Notes under the pieces: generated by a model | Databases searched by the model: none | What the model was told of the DNA's origin: nothing | Seen by the model: the letters and a program-made list of their open reading frames with translations, nothing else | NCBI GenBank assembly: GCA_902760415.1 | Contig: CACWGK010000012.1 | Span: forward strand, 1 to 61,912 | Length of the DNA stretch: 61,912 bases | DNA from: an uncultured Lachnospiraceae bacterium | Lineage (GTDB): Bacteria > Bacillota > Clostridia > Lachnospirales > Lachnospiraceae | Direction: 5' to 3' | In this document: piece after piece, positions 17,601-26,247 of the stretch | How the letters are laid out: the number at the start of each line of letters is the position of its first letter | Position numbering within the stretch: the stretch's first letter is position 1 | Made by a program: the position numbers and the translations under genes

Positions 17601-19214
17601 ATGGCAAACGTAGATTTAACTAAGTATGGTATCACAGGTACAACAGAGATTATCCATAATCCATCATTTGAGGATCTTTACAAGTATGAGATGGATCCAT
17701 CACTCGAGGGATATGAGAAGGGTGCTGAGACAGAGCTTGGCGCTGTTAACGTTATGACAGGTATTTATACAGGTCGTTCACCTAAGGATAAGTTCATCGT
17801 TATGGATGAGAATTCAAAGGACACAGTATGGTGGACATCAGATGAGTATCCAAATGATAACCATCCTGCTTCTCAGGAAGCTTGGGCAGCAGTTAAGGAA
17901 ATCGCTAAGAAGGAGCTTTCAAACAAGAAGCTTTTCGTAGTAGATGCTTTCTGTGGTGCTAACGAAGATACAAGAATGGCAGTTCGTTTCATCGTTGAGG
18001 TTGCTTGGCAGGCACATTTCATCAAGAACATGTTCATCCAGCCAACAGCAGACGAGCTTGAGAAGTTCGAGCCAGATTTCGTAGTATATAACGCTTCAAA
18101 GGCTAAGGTTGAGAACTACAAGGAGCTTGGTCTTAACTCAGAGACAGCTGTAGTATTCAACATCACAAGCCGTGAGCAGGTTATCATCAATACATGGTAT
18201 GGTGGTGAGATGAAGAAGGGTATGTTCTCTATGATGAACTACTACCTCCCACTTAAGGGTATGGCTTCAATGCACTGCTCAGCTAACACAGATATGGACG
18301 GAAAGAACACAGCAATCTTCTTCGGTCTTTCAGGAACAGGTAAGACAACTCTTTCAACAGATCCTAAGAGACTTCTTATCGGAGATGATGAGCACGGTTG
18401 GGATGACAACGGTGTATTCAACTTCGAAGGTGGTTGCTATGCTAAGGTTATTGGCCTTGATAAGGATTCAGAGCCAGATATCTACAATGCTATCAAGAGA
18501 GATGCTCTTCTTGAGAACGTAACAGTAGATGCAGCTGGAAAAATCGACTTTGATGATAAGACAGTTACAGAGAATACTCGTGTATCTTATCCAATCGATC
18601 ACATCAACAACATCGCTCTTAAGGTAAATGGAAAGTCTTCTGGACCAGATGCTCAGAATGTTATCTTCCTTTCAGCAGATGCATTTGGAGTACTTCCTCC
18701 AGTATCTATCCTTACACCAGAGCAGACAAAGTATTACTTCCTTTCAGGATTCACAGCTAAGCTTGCTGGTACAGAGAGAGGAATCACAGAGCCAACACCT
18801 ACATTCTCAGCTTGCTTCGGACAGGCATTCCTTGAGCTTCACCCAACAAAGTATGCTGAAGAGCTTGTTAAGAAGATGGAGAAGAGTGGAGCTAAGGCTT
18901 ACCTCGTAAATACAGGTTGGAACGGAACAGGAAAGCGTATCTCAATTCCTGATACTCGTGGTATCATCGATGCTATCCTTAATGGAGATATCAAGAAGGC
19001 TGAGACAAAGAAGATTCCTTACTTCGATTTCGAAGTACCTACATCACTTCCAGGTGTATCAACAGAGATTCTTGATCCTAGAGATACATATGCTGATGCT
19101 TCTGAGTGGGAAGCTAAGGCTAAGGATCTTGCTGAGAGATTCATCAAGAACTTCAAGAAGTATGAGACAAATGAAGCTGGTAAGGCACTTGTTGCTGCTG
19201 GTCCTCAGCTGTAA
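17601..19214 (+). CDS. pckA: Phosphoenolpyruvate carboxykinase (ATP)
   Basis: Interconverts oxaloacetate plus ATP and PEP plus CO2. In rumen-type anaerobes it often runs toward oxaloacetate. About 537 aa, normal for the ATP-dependent family. [10 protein letters not shown] near residue 55, the kinase P-loop [13 protein letters not shown] at about 238-250, GDDEHGW, and the C-terminal [10 protein letters not shown] are intact. ATG 17601 follows AAGGAGG with a ten-base gap; an upstream ATG at 17577 lacks a ribosome site. Codon use (frequent CTT, GGT, ATC) suggests strong expression. It has its own promoter and a strong terminator. Confidence 0.97.
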   Translation: MANVDLTKYGITGTTEIIHNPSFEDLYKYEMDPSLEGYEKGAETELGAVNVMTGIYTGRSPKDKFIVMDENSKDTVWWTSDEYPNDNHPASQEAWAAVKEIAKKELSNKKLFVVDAFCGANEDTRMAVRFIVEVAWQAHFIKNMFIQPTADELEKFEPDFVVYNASKAKVENYKELGLNSETAVVFNITSREQVIINTWYGGEMKKGMFSMMNYYLPLKGMASMHCSANTDMDGKNTAIFFGLSGTGKTTLSTDPKRLLIGDDEHGWDDNGVFNFEGGCYAKVIGLDKDSEPDIYNAIKRDALLENVTVDAAGKIDFDDKTVTENTRVSYPIDHINNIALKVNGKSSGPDAQNVIFLSADAFGVLPPVSILTPEQTKYYFLSGFTAKLAGTERGITEPTPTFSACFGQAFLELHPTKYAEELVKKMEKSGAKAYLVNTGWNGTGKRISIPDTRGIIDAILNGDIKKAETKKIPYFDFEVPTSLPGVSTEILDPRDTYADASEWEAKAKDLAERFIKNFKKYETNEAGKALVAAGPQL

Positions 19215-19245
19215 GTTCTCGTATACATTAATCGAATAGATTGAA

Positions 19246-19283
19246 ACAAAACACCCTCGAGACTCCTCTCGAGGGTGTTTTGT
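19246..19283 (+). terminator. Strong intrinsic terminator of pckA
   Basis: Perfect 16-bp stem (19246-19261 with 19268-19283) around a six-base loop, with CCCTCGAG/CTCGAGGG at its centre and U-rich 3' arm. Confidence 0.92.
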
Positions 19284-19327
19284 TAGCTCCAGTATTGGAT
19301 ATTGTAATATGAATCGCGAAATGATAT

Positions 19328-19351
19328 TATAATGATAGCAAAATGCTATCA
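19328..19351 (+). promoter_or_regulatory. -10 box and abutting palindrome before HTH-Uma2 gene 2
   Basis: TATAAT at 19328-19333 is directly joined to a perfect 8-bp inverted repeat, TGATAGCA/TGCTATCA, with AAA between (19333-19351). This covers the expected start of transcription, a typical repressor site. No good -35 is seen at 17 bp. Confidence 0.5.
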
Positions 19352-19375
19352 GTATAATAAAGGAGGGCAGAAACT

Positions 19376-20224
19376 ATGTTATCTTTAGATGAAATGAAAA
19401 GTCTTCGAAAGAAGAATAATATGTCATATGAAGAGATTGCGAGAGCTTCAGGAGTCTCTATAAGTTCTGTTCAGAAGATATTTGGCTCTGATGATGCAAA
19501 TCCAAGAATTAGTACACTGAAGAAACTTAGTCTTGCATTTATTCCTGATAAAATATATGAATTACACGATTCAAAACCTAGATATAATATTTTTGGAAAA
19601 GGGAAAATACTTTCTGGGAGTTTGGATTCTATGAATATGCAGTCAGGTTATACATATGAGGATTATCTTGCAATGGAGCTTCCTGAGGGTAAGAGGGTAG
19701 AGGTGATCGATGGTGTTATCTATGATCTAGCTGCGCCTTCGAGTACACATCAGGCTATTTCAATGCATCTCTCTACATTTCTCTCGAATGAACTGCGTAA
19801 AAGAAAAAAGAGATGTTTGACATTTGTGGCTCCTTTTGATGTTCGTCTTGACTTTGAAGATGGGCCAACAACGGTTGTGCAACCAGATATTCTTGTTAAA
19901 TGTTCTGATGATATAAAAACTGATGAAGATGGAAATGAATTGCCATGGGTGCCTCGTTTTGTCATCGAGATTCTGTCGCCATCAACAAGAAGTAAAGATA
20001 TGTTCATAAAAACTAAGAAGTATAAAGAATCTGGCGTCGTAGAATACTGGATGATTGATGATAAGGCTAAGCAGGTTGTTAAGTATAACTTCGATAAGGA
20101 AAGTATTGAAATCTTCGGTTTTGATAAAAAGATTGGGATAGATATATTTGATGGGGATATAAAGATAGATATGAAGGAACTTCAGGATTTTCTTGATGAG
20201 TATGCTGATATTATAGAGTCCTAG
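19376..20224 (+). CDS. HTH domain fused to Uma2-family nuclease domain, paralogue 2
   Basis: 282 aa, same architecture as the protein at 11772. N-terminal helix-turn-helix (YEEIARASGVSISSVQKIFGS, residues about 18-38) and a Uma2 domain with VVQPDILVKCSD, PRFVIEILSPSTR and KDMFIKTKKYKESG. The two share SGYTYEDY/SGYTFNDY and GKRVEVIDG/GVRVEVLDG landmarks, so they are clear but diverged paralogues. AGGAGGG precedes the ATG. It is expressed from its own TATAAT promoter with an overlapping palindrome. Function unknown. Confidence 0.8.
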   Translation: MLSLDEMKSLRKKNNMSYEEIARASGVSISSVQKIFGSDDANPRISTLKKLSLAFIPDKIYELHDSKPRYNIFGKGKILSGSLDSMNMQSGYTYEDYLAMELPEGKRVEVIDGVIYDLAAPSSTHQAISMHLSTFLSNELRKRKKRCLTFVAPFDVRLDFEDGPTTVVQPDILVKCSDDIKTDEDGNELPWVPRFVIEILSPSTRSKDMFIKTKKYKESGVVEYWMIDDKAKQVVKYNFDKESIEIFGFDKKIGIDIFDGDIKIDMKELQDFLDEYADIIES

Positions 20225-20328
20225 ATTTTTACTACATTTTATCGTATAATCGTTGACGTGTGCGTTGAAGAACTTTCTGTATGGGAGTTATCTTCAATAC
20301 TATAATATATTATATGGAAATGAGATAA

Positions 20329-20745
20329 ATGGTAAGGAATATAGTTGCGGTAATATTTGTAATAGTTTTCTTGGTGGAGCTCTTCTATGCAACAGCTGGA
20401 AGTGCACATAGAAAGAAAAGAAAGATTAAGGGCTGGAATGTTGTGACAGGCAAGATAAAGTCCATGGAAAAAGTTGAGGATCCGATGACTCATAGGGCTG
20501 TGATAGAGATGACCATCAAGACTAAGAATGGTAATACTGTCTACGCAAAGCAGAGTCCTATGTTTTGTTGCTATGAGAAGGGCGAAGAAGTCGAACTTAT
20601 AGAGAAGGACGGCGTACATAGATTTATCGGAAATGATAGAGTTCATAAGAAGGGGGTTAAGGAAACTATTATAGGTACTGTTCCTTTTCTTGTGATGGTA
20701 GGGATTGCTGCACTCATAAGTTATCTGTCATTCATTTGGAGTTAA
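20329..20745 (+). CDS. Small membrane protein, DUF3592-like
   Basis: 138 aa with a TM helix at about residues 4-24 and another at about 113-135. Between them is a basic stretch (HRKKRKIKGW) and a small beta-rich domain with VVTGKIKSMEKV and a second strand pair, an arrangement like DUF3592 proteins, which are membrane proteins of unknown role. The ribosome site is weak (GAGAT). A possible -10, TATAAT, lies at 20301-20306. I cannot assign a function. Confidence 0.6.
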   Translation: MVRNIVAVIFVIVFLVELFYATAGSAHRKKRKIKGWNVVTGKIKSMEKVEDPMTHRAVIEMTIKTKNGNTVYAKQSPMFCCYEKGEEVELIEKDGVHRFIGNDRVHKKGVKETIIGTVPFLVMVGIAALISYLSFIWS

Positions 20746-20815
20746 TCTTTTAATTTACGTACAATAATGGTACAATATAACGAGTTATGGTTGTTCTTGG
20801 GACTAGGGGGAGTAT

Positions 20816-21073
20816 ATGGAGAAAAGTGGCGTAACCAAAGCAAAGAGAGCCGTGAATCTTGCAAGGAAAAATGCAAAGAAGATTCGTAAGCAAGAGAAGA
20901 AAGCTGCTAAGAAGGCTGAGAAGCGTGAGCGTAAGGATATCAAGTCGGCTTATATGAAGGCTCTAAGGAAGAGTAACTCTGATAAGAGTCTTGCTCTTAT
21001 AGCGGTATTACTGACTATAGCCCCATTTGTAGCTCAGTTTATCGTAGATAGATTAGATAAGAAAAATAATTAA
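20816..21073 (+). CDS. Small Lys-rich single-pass membrane protein
   Basis: 85 aa hypothetical. The first 55 residues are strongly basic and likely helical (ARKNAKKIRKQEKKAAKKAE), followed by one hydrophobic helix at about 58-77 (LALIAVLLTIAPFVAQFIV) and a short charged tail. GGGGGAG lies upstream of the ATG and TACAAT at 20771-20776 could be its -10. It ends 21 bases before ptb, so it may be transcribed with the butyrate genes. The basic tail could bind nucleic acid or acidic lipid (inference only). Confidence 0.6.
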   Translation: MEKSGVTKAKRAVNLARKNAKKIRKQEKKAAKKAEKRERKDIKSAYMKALRKSNSDKSLALIAVLLTIAPFVAQFIVDRLDKKNN

Positions 21074-21094
21074 ATATAGAAAAGAGGAAATGTT

Positions 21095-22015
21095 ATGAGT
21101 AAAAGTTTTGATGATCTTCTTGTTAGACTTTCACAGGTCGAGAAGAAGAAGGTTTCTGTTGCGGTTGCACAGGATGATGAAGTTCTTCTTGCTGTTAAGG
21201 CTGCTAAGGAGAGAGAAATTGCTGATTCTATCTTAGTAGGTGATGTGGATCTTATTAAGCCTATTGCTGAGGAAATCGGCATGAATCTTGATGAGTATGA
21301 GCTTATCGATGTTAAGGATAAGATTGAGGCAGCTCACGAGGCTGTTAAGCTTGTACATGATGGTAAGGCTGATATGTACATGAAGGGTCTTATAGATACT
21401 AAGGATTTCCTTCGTTCAGTTCTTGATAAGGAAGTTGGACTTCGTACTGGTAAGCCTCTTAGCCATGTATGTGTATTCGAGATTGAAGGTGTTGACCACC
21501 TTCTGTTCCTTACTGATGTAGCATTTGTTCCTTATCCAACACTTGAAGATAAGGCAAGCATCATCAAGAATACAGTTGAAATATGTAATGCTTGTGGTAT
21601 CGAGAATCCAAAGGTTGCTCCACTTGCAGCTGTTGAGGTTGTTAATCCTAAGATGCCTGAGACTGTTGAGGCTGATGAGCTTAGACAGATGAATGAAAGA
21701 GGAGAGATTACAGGATGTATCGTTGACGGACCTCTTTCTATGGATCTTGCAACATGTCCAGAGGCTGCTCAGCATAAGGGCGCTACTGGCCGTAAGATAG
21801 TTGGAGATGCTGATGTGCTTCTCTTCCCTAATATTCATGCTGGAAATATCCTTTACAAGGGTCTGGTTCATTTCTCAAAGACTAAGAATGGTAATCTTAT
21901 CACAGGTACTGCTGCGCCAGTTATCCTGACATCTCGTTCAGATAGCTTTGAAGTAAAGGTTAATTCACTTGCACTTGGTGCACTTGTTGCTGATTCACTT
22001 AAGAAGAATAAATAA
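21095..22015 (+). CDS. ptb: Phosphate butyryltransferase
   Basis: Converts butyryl-CoA plus phosphate to butyryl-phosphate plus CoA, 306 aa, of the PTA/PTB family. Support is the overall length, the family C-terminus (NLITGTAAPVILTSRSD, then a closing helix), the PHIHAGN-like segment FPNIHAGNILYKGL, and the butyrate kinase gene directly downstream. AGAGGAAATG precedes the ATG. With buk it gives the ATP-yielding terminal steps of butyrate formation. Confidence 0.93.
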   Translation: MSKSFDDLLVRLSQVEKKKVSVAVAQDDEVLLAVKAAKEREIADSILVGDVDLIKPIAEEIGMNLDEYELIDVKDKIEAAHEAVKLVHDGKADMYMKGLIDTKDFLRSVLDKEVGLRTGKPLSHVCVFEIEGVDHLLFLTDVAFVPYPTLEDKASIIKNTVEICNACGIENPKVAPLAAVEVVNPKMPETVEADELRQMNERGEITGCIVDGPLSMDLATCPEAAQHKGATGRKIVGDADVLLFPNIHAGNILYKGLVHFSKTKNGNLITGTAAPVILTSRSDSFEVKVNSLALGALVADSLKKNK

Positions 22016-22019
22016 TTGA

Positions 22020-22040
22020 CCAAGGAACTTTTGTCCTTGG
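22020..22040 (+). other. Hairpin between ptb and buk
   Basis: CCAAGGA (22020-22026) pairs with TCCTTGG (22034-22040) around a seven-base loop. No T-run follows and the buk ribosome site lies eight bases on, so it is more likely an mRNA processing or stability element than a terminator. Confidence 0.5.
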
Positions 22041-22057
22041 AAGTATAGGAGAAAGAT

Positions 22058-23119
22058 ATGATAAAGTCACTTATTATAAATCCAGGCTCAACTTCAACTA
22101 AGCTTGGTATATTTGAAGATGAAACACTTGTTTCAGAGGAAACTCTGAGACATACTACTGAGGAGATAGCTCAGTTTGATAAGATAGTAGATCAGGTTGA
22201 TTTTCGTAAGGAAATGATACTTGCATTCCTTAAGGATAAGGGCGAGGAACTTTCAAGCTTCAATGTAATCGTTGGACGTGGTGGTCTTCTTAAGCCTATC
22301 CCAAGTGGAACTTATGCAGTTACAGATAAACTTATAGAGGATCTTAAGATTGGCGTAGGCGGTGAGCATGCATCAAATCTCGGTGGTATACTTGCAAAGG
22401 CTCTTGCTGATGAGGTTGGAGTTCCTTCTTATATCGTTGATCCTGTAGTTGTAGATGAGCTTGAACCAGTTGCAAGAATCTCTGGTGTTCCAGAACTTCC
22501 TAGAGTATCTATATTCCATGCTCTTAATCAGAAGGCTGTTGCCAAGAGATATGCAAAGGAAGTTGGTAAGGCTTATACAGATCTTAACTTAATTGTTGTA
22601 CATATGGGTGGTGGTGTATCTGTTGGTGCACACACTGGCGGAAGAATAGTTGATGTCTTCAATGCACTTTCTGGAGAAGGCGCATTTTCACCAGAAAGAG
22701 CTGGTGGGGTTCCACCTGCAGCTCTTGTTGATTTATGCTTCTCAGGTAAGTATACAAAGGATGAAATTAAGAAGAAGCTTATCGGAAATGGTGGCTACAA
22801 TGCTCTTGTAGGTACAAACAACGCTCAGGAGGTTTACAAGAGAAGCCTTACTGATGAAAATGTAAAGCTTGTATTTGATGCATTTATCTATCAGGTTAGT
22901 AAGGACATCGGCGCTATGGCAACTGTTCTTAAGGGTAAGGTTGATCAGATCATCCTGACTGGCGGTATCGCTTATGGTGAGCAGGTTACAGCTGATATTA
23001 AGGAAAGAGTTTCATTTATCGCACCTGTTACAATCTATCCAGGTGAAGATGAACTTCTTGCGCTTGCTCAGGGTGCTCTTCGTGTAATGAATGGCGAAGA
23101 GGAAGCTCGTACATACTAA
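22058..23119 (+). CDS. buk: Butyrate kinase
   Basis: Makes butyrate and ATP from butyryl-phosphate and ADP, 353 aa, acetokinase family. The N-terminal [20 protein letters not shown], the [18 protein letters not shown] phosphate loop (about residues 186-203) and the ILTGGIAYG nucleotide-binding segment are present. TAGGAGAAAG precedes the ATG. It is linked to ptb with a 42-base gap. The ptb-buk pair marks the organism as a butyrate producer using the kinase route. Confidence 0.96.
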   Translation: MIKSLIINPGSTSTKLGIFEDETLVSEETLRHTTEEIAQFDKIVDQVDFRKEMILAFLKDKGEELSSFNVIVGRGGLLKPIPSGTYAVTDKLIEDLKIGVGGEHASNLGGILAKALADEVGVPSYIVDPVVVDELEPVARISGVPELPRVSIFHALNQKAVAKRYAKEVGKAYTDLNLIVVHMGGGVSVGAHTGGRIVDVFNALSGEGAFSPERAGGVPPAALVDLCFSGKYTKDEIKKKLIGNGGYNALVGTNNAQEVYKRSLTDENVKLVFDAFIYQVSKDIGAMATVLKGKVDQIILTGGIAYGEQVTADIKERVSFIAPVTIYPGEDELLALAQGALRVMNGEEEARTY

Positions 23120-23167
23120 TAAATCTATAATAGATTGATCTATAATATAGAAAGAGACTTGATTTAT

Positions 23168-24181
23168 ATGTTGTATGGAATACTTAGCGATAAGCTGGGC
23201 GAAAATAAAATAATAGTGCTGACAGCTGTTGCAGCATTTATTCTGACATTTATACTTTTGGCTAGGCCCTTTGGATTTCTTCCAAGGGATGGCGGAAAGT
23301 TTGTAACTGATAAAGATGGCAATAAGATAGAGGTTAACAAGGGCTCCAGCGGCAAGGTTACCGGTGTAGGACTTCTTATGGTAATCGTGTGGCTGCTGCT
23401 TATCTTCCTGCTGTTCCCAGTGAACTTCACGATGGAAGGTCATGCTGAGAGTGGCGGGTTTGCCTTCTTCCTGTGTCTATCATTTCTTATGATGATGATG
23501 GGTTACCTCGATGATGTGGCGAGAGCTCCATGGGGGGAACTTATCAAGGGAATGCTCGACCTTGTACTTGCCGTGACTGCATCAGTAACATTTGTACTTT
23601 TCAATTCAACAGATGTAGTATTCTTCGGAAATGAGATTCACATACCTAAGGTACTCTATGTTGTGCTTGCAACTGCACTTATATGGGCATCCATAAATGT
23701 AACTAATTGCTCGGATGGTGTAGATGGCCTGTGTGGTTCTGTTTCGGCAATTGAGTTTGTAGGTTATGCCTATATATTCAAGAGAACCTACTTTTCGGCT
23801 GCAGGTCTTGTATTTGCTTTTATTCTGGTTGCATATCTTGCATATAACTGGAATCCAAGCAAGGTTCTCATGGGAGATGCAGGATCCAGAACTATTGGTT
23901 TCTGGATGGCAATACTAGCTATGATGTCGGGACACCCATTTAGTTTTCTTCTGATGTCACTGGTATTTATCTTTGATGGAGGTCTTGGACTTCTGAGACT
24001 TGTGCTTCTTAGACTTACAAAGTCTAAAGTTACATTTCTAAAGAATGTCAGATTCCCATTTCATGACCAGTTAAGGAAGAATATGGGATGGAAGGTTCCG
24101 TATATTGCATTATTCTTTGCGGGACTTGAGATTGTATTTGTTGTGATTATGACTTTAATAATAAAGCAGTTTGGTTTATAA
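23168..24181 (+). CDS. Glycosyltransferase family 4 / MraY-like phospho-sugar transferase
   Basis: Polytopic membrane enzyme, about 337 aa, about nine TM helices, of the polyprenyl-phosphate sugar-1-phosphate transferase family. Catalytic segments are visible: YLDDVARAPWGE (Asp-Asp pair), NCSDGVDGLCG and MGDAGSRTIG. At the C-terminal loop, where MraY enzymes have a His-rich motif, this protein has RFPFHDQLRKNMGW, so it may be a divergent MraY acting on UDP-MurNAc-pentapeptide or a related transferase. ATG 23168 is chosen because AGAAAGAGA lies ten bases upstream; a TTG reading from 23135 has no ribosome site. Not near other dcw genes. Confidence 0.82.
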   Translation: MLYGILSDKLGENKIIVLTAVAAFILTFILLARPFGFLPRDGGKFVTDKDGNKIEVNKGSSGKVTGVGLLMVIVWLLLIFLLFPVNFTMEGHAESGGFAFFLCLSFLMMMMGYLDDVARAPWGELIKGMLDLVLAVTASVTFVLFNSTDVVFFGNEIHIPKVLYVVLATALIWASINVTNCSDGVDGLCGSVSAIEFVGYAYIFKRTYFSAAGLVFAFILVAYLAYNWNPSKVLMGDAGSRTIGFWMAILAMMSGHPFSFLLMSLVFIFDGGLGLLRLVLLRLTKSKVTFLKNVRFPFHDQLRKNMGWKVPYIALFFAGLEIVFVVIMTLIIKQFGL

Positions 24182-24209
24182 TATCGGAAAAATCTATGTA
24201 GGTTGTAAT

Positions 24210-25019
24210 ATGAGTCTGGAAACAAAAACCGTTACAATTAAAGATTTTACTTTTGGCGATGGAACTCCACGAATCTGTGTGCCACTTTTAGGCCGCACGG
24301 GCGAGGAGATTTTTGCTATGTCCAAGATTATCCGTATGGAGATTGATAGACTCGATGCACTATATGCTAATCGTCCTGATCTTAGAATTGCTGTTATAGA
24401 GTGGCGCGCTGATTATTATGGAAATATAGCTGAGACCACAAATGTCTTTAATATCCTGAGACATCTTAGGACCCTTTTCCCAGATAGACTGATTCTTTTT
24501 ACATTTAGAAGTGAGGAACAGGGCGGCGAGATAAGAAATGACCGTGTTCATATGGGCATGGAAGATATTATGAAAAATGTTGTCTCATCCGGTATGGTGG
24601 ATATGGTGGATGTTGAAGCTGTCGTAGGTAACTACAATATCGCCAGAGCAACTACCAGACTTCATGCGGGAAATGTAAAGGTAGTCCTGTCATATCACGA
24701 CTTTCAGGATACGCCTCACGATGCAGAGATAGAAGAGAAGCTTCGTCAAATGGATATACTTGGTGGAGATATATTAAAGATGGCGATGATGCCAAAGAAT
24801 CAATTTGATACCAGACGTATCATGGAAATGAATCAAAGAATGGTTATCGAACGAACTAAGCCGGTAGCTCTGATTGCTATGGGGGCTCATGGATTACCAT
24901 CACGTACTCATGGAAAAGAATGCGGTAGTGCGCTAACATTTGCAACTATCGGAGGTTCTGCTAGTGCTCCTGGACAGATAGAAGCTAAGGATCTTATAGC
25001 TATTATGGCTAAGCAGTAA
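24210..25019 (+). CDS. aroD: 3-dehydroquinate dehydratase, type I
   Basis: Shikimate pathway enzyme (3-dehydroquinate to 3-dehydroshikimate), about 269 aa. The type I active site is visible: EWRADYY near residue 67, the catalytic His in LSYHDF (about residue 162) and the Schiff-base Lys in ILKMAMMPKN (about 188). The C-terminus has the usual SALTFATIGGSASAPGQI. ATG 24210 is preferred over the overlapping ATG at 24171, although its ribosome site (TAGGTTG) is weak. It is convergent with the oxidoreductase gene across a shared terminator. Confidence 0.95.
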   Translation: MSLETKTVTIKDFTFGDGTPRICVPLLGRTGEEIFAMSKIIRMEIDRLDALYANRPDLRIAVIEWRADYYGNIAETTNVFNILRHLRTLFPDRLILFTFRSEEQGGEIRNDRVHMGMEDIMKNVVSSGMVDMVDVEAVVGNYNIARATTRLHAGNVKVVLSYHDFQDTPHDAEIEEKLRQMDILGGDILKMAMMPKNQFDTRRIMEMNQRMVIERTKPVALIAMGAHGLPSRTHGKECGSALTFATIGGSASAPGQIEAKDLIAIMAKQ

Positions 25020-25041
25020 GTTATAAGCGTAGATAAAGAAT

Positions 25042-25075
25042 AAAGGCACTCGGTTTAAAACCGGGTGCCTTTTAT
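25042..25075. terminator. Bidirectional terminator between aroD and the oxidoreductase gene
   Basis: Stem AAAGGCACTCGG... with ...CCGGGTGCCTTT (25042-25056/25058-25072), one G-U pair. U-rich on the + side and A-rich before it, so usable by both convergent genes. Confidence 0.85.
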
Positions 25076-25076
25076 A

Positions 25077-26117
25077 TTATGCATTCTTTGTTTCAGGATT
25101 TAAGCTTTCTGTCTTCATTGGCTTCTTCTCAGGCTCTTCTGGAAGAGGGAATGGAAGATTCCATGTATAACGGATAGCATCTATAAATCTATAAATCTCT
25201 ATAGTATCTCTGATTGAGAGTTCTTCTGTTTCAATATTTCCTGCAATAGCGGCCTTTCTAGCTGCCTTGAACTCGTATTCATAACCTGTCTTAGCGTCGT
25301 CCGCTGGCTTCATTTCAGCTCTAGACTTACCATCAGGTCCGTAGACTGTAACAAGAGAAGGATTGTTGACGTTATCTATTTCTATTCTTCCGTGTGTTCC
25401 GTAAATGATACATCTCTTATCAAGACTTGTTGTCATAGATACAGTGATATATGCTGAACGTCCCTGAGGGTATCTCATATAGATTGATGAATAAGCATCT
25501 ACGCCTGTAGTAGTGATGATAGGTTCAGCAACTACATTTATTGGGCCGCCTCCCATTATCATGAATACAGCTGTGATAGGATATACACCAATGTCAAGAA
25601 GTGCACCACCTGCAAGCTCAGGCTTTAGAAGACGCTCTCTACCACCAAGGTTATAACCGATGTTAGCAGTAACACATCTTACATCACCGATGATATTCTT
25701 CTTAAGATTATCAACTACGAAGTTCATAAGTGGATTATATCTCAGCCACATAGCCTCGCCACAGAAGACACCCTTCTCTGTAGAATACTTGAGAAGATCT
25801 GCAGCAGTCTTAGCATTATATGAGATAGGCTTCTCTACGAAGACTGGCTTTCCAGCATCTATACATTTCTTAGCGAGTTCAACGTGGTTAGAATTTACGG
25901 TTGCGATATAAACAAGCTCAACATCTGGATCCTCTAGCATAGCTTCGTAAGAGCCATATGCTTTCTCAATCTCGTACTTCTCAGCAAACTCCTTTGCCTT
26001 AGATTCTTCGCGGGCTGCTATAGCATAAGGACAGAAGCCGTTCATGTCCTTCAGCACCTTTGCGATGACACCGGCTATGTAGCCAGCGCCCATAATTCCT
26101 ATATTATATTCAATCAT
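25077..26117 (-). CDS. Gfo/Idh/MocA family NAD(P)-dependent oxidoreductase
   Basis: About 346 aa. N-terminal Rossmann fold with GIMGAGYIAG (residues about 6-15), the family EKPI motif near residue 95, and a C-terminal GFO/IDH/MocA substrate domain with GGALLDIGVYPI, where Asp/His-type catalytic residues lie in this family. Closest in pattern to dehydrogenases acting on sugars or trans-dihydrodiols; the substrate cannot be told. ATG at 26117 (minus strand) follows AAGGAT. A promoter (TTTACA-N17-TATAAT) shares its -35 region with the divergent ABC operon. Confidence 0.88.
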   Translation of the reverse strand: MIEYNIGIMGAGYIAGVIAKVLKDMNGFCPYAIAAREESKAKEFAEKYEIEKAYGSYEAMLEDPDVELVYIATVNSNHVELAKKCIDAGKPVFVEKPISYNAKTAADLLKYSTEKGVFCGEAMWLRYNPLMNFVVDNLKKNIIGDVRCVTANIGYNLGGRERLLKPELAGGALLDIGVYPITAVFMIMGGGPINVVAEPIITTTGVDAYSSIYMRYPQGRSAYITVSMTTSLDKRCIIYGTHGRIEIDNVNNPSLVTVYGPDGKSRAEMKPADDAKTGYEYEFKAARKAAIAGNIETEELSIRDTIEIYRFIDAIRYTWNLPFPLPEEPEKKPMKTESLNPETKNA

Positions 26118-26156
26118 GTCGATATCCTTTCTACCATTTTTGCACAAAGCCTTTTA

Positions 26157-26207
26157 ATTATAATTCAATTCTCGTACATTGTAAAGAAATCAAAATGGTG
26201 TTAAAAT
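26157..26207. promoter_or_regulatory. Divergent promoters sharing one -35 region
   Basis: Minus strand: TTTACA (26185-26180), 17 bp, TATAAT (26162-26157), for the oxidoreductase. Plus strand: TTGTAA (26179-26184), 17 bp, TAAAAT (26202-26207), for the ABC exporter. The two -35 hexamers overlap by five bases, so polymerase could bind in only one direction at a time. Confidence 0.7.
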
Positions 26208-26247
26208 ATGTTCTATTCGATTTTGAGTATGAGAGAGGTTAGGCTCG

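Noticed and set aside
22020-22040. Terminator between ptb and buk
   Set aside because: The hairpin has no T-run and the buk ribosome site follows directly.
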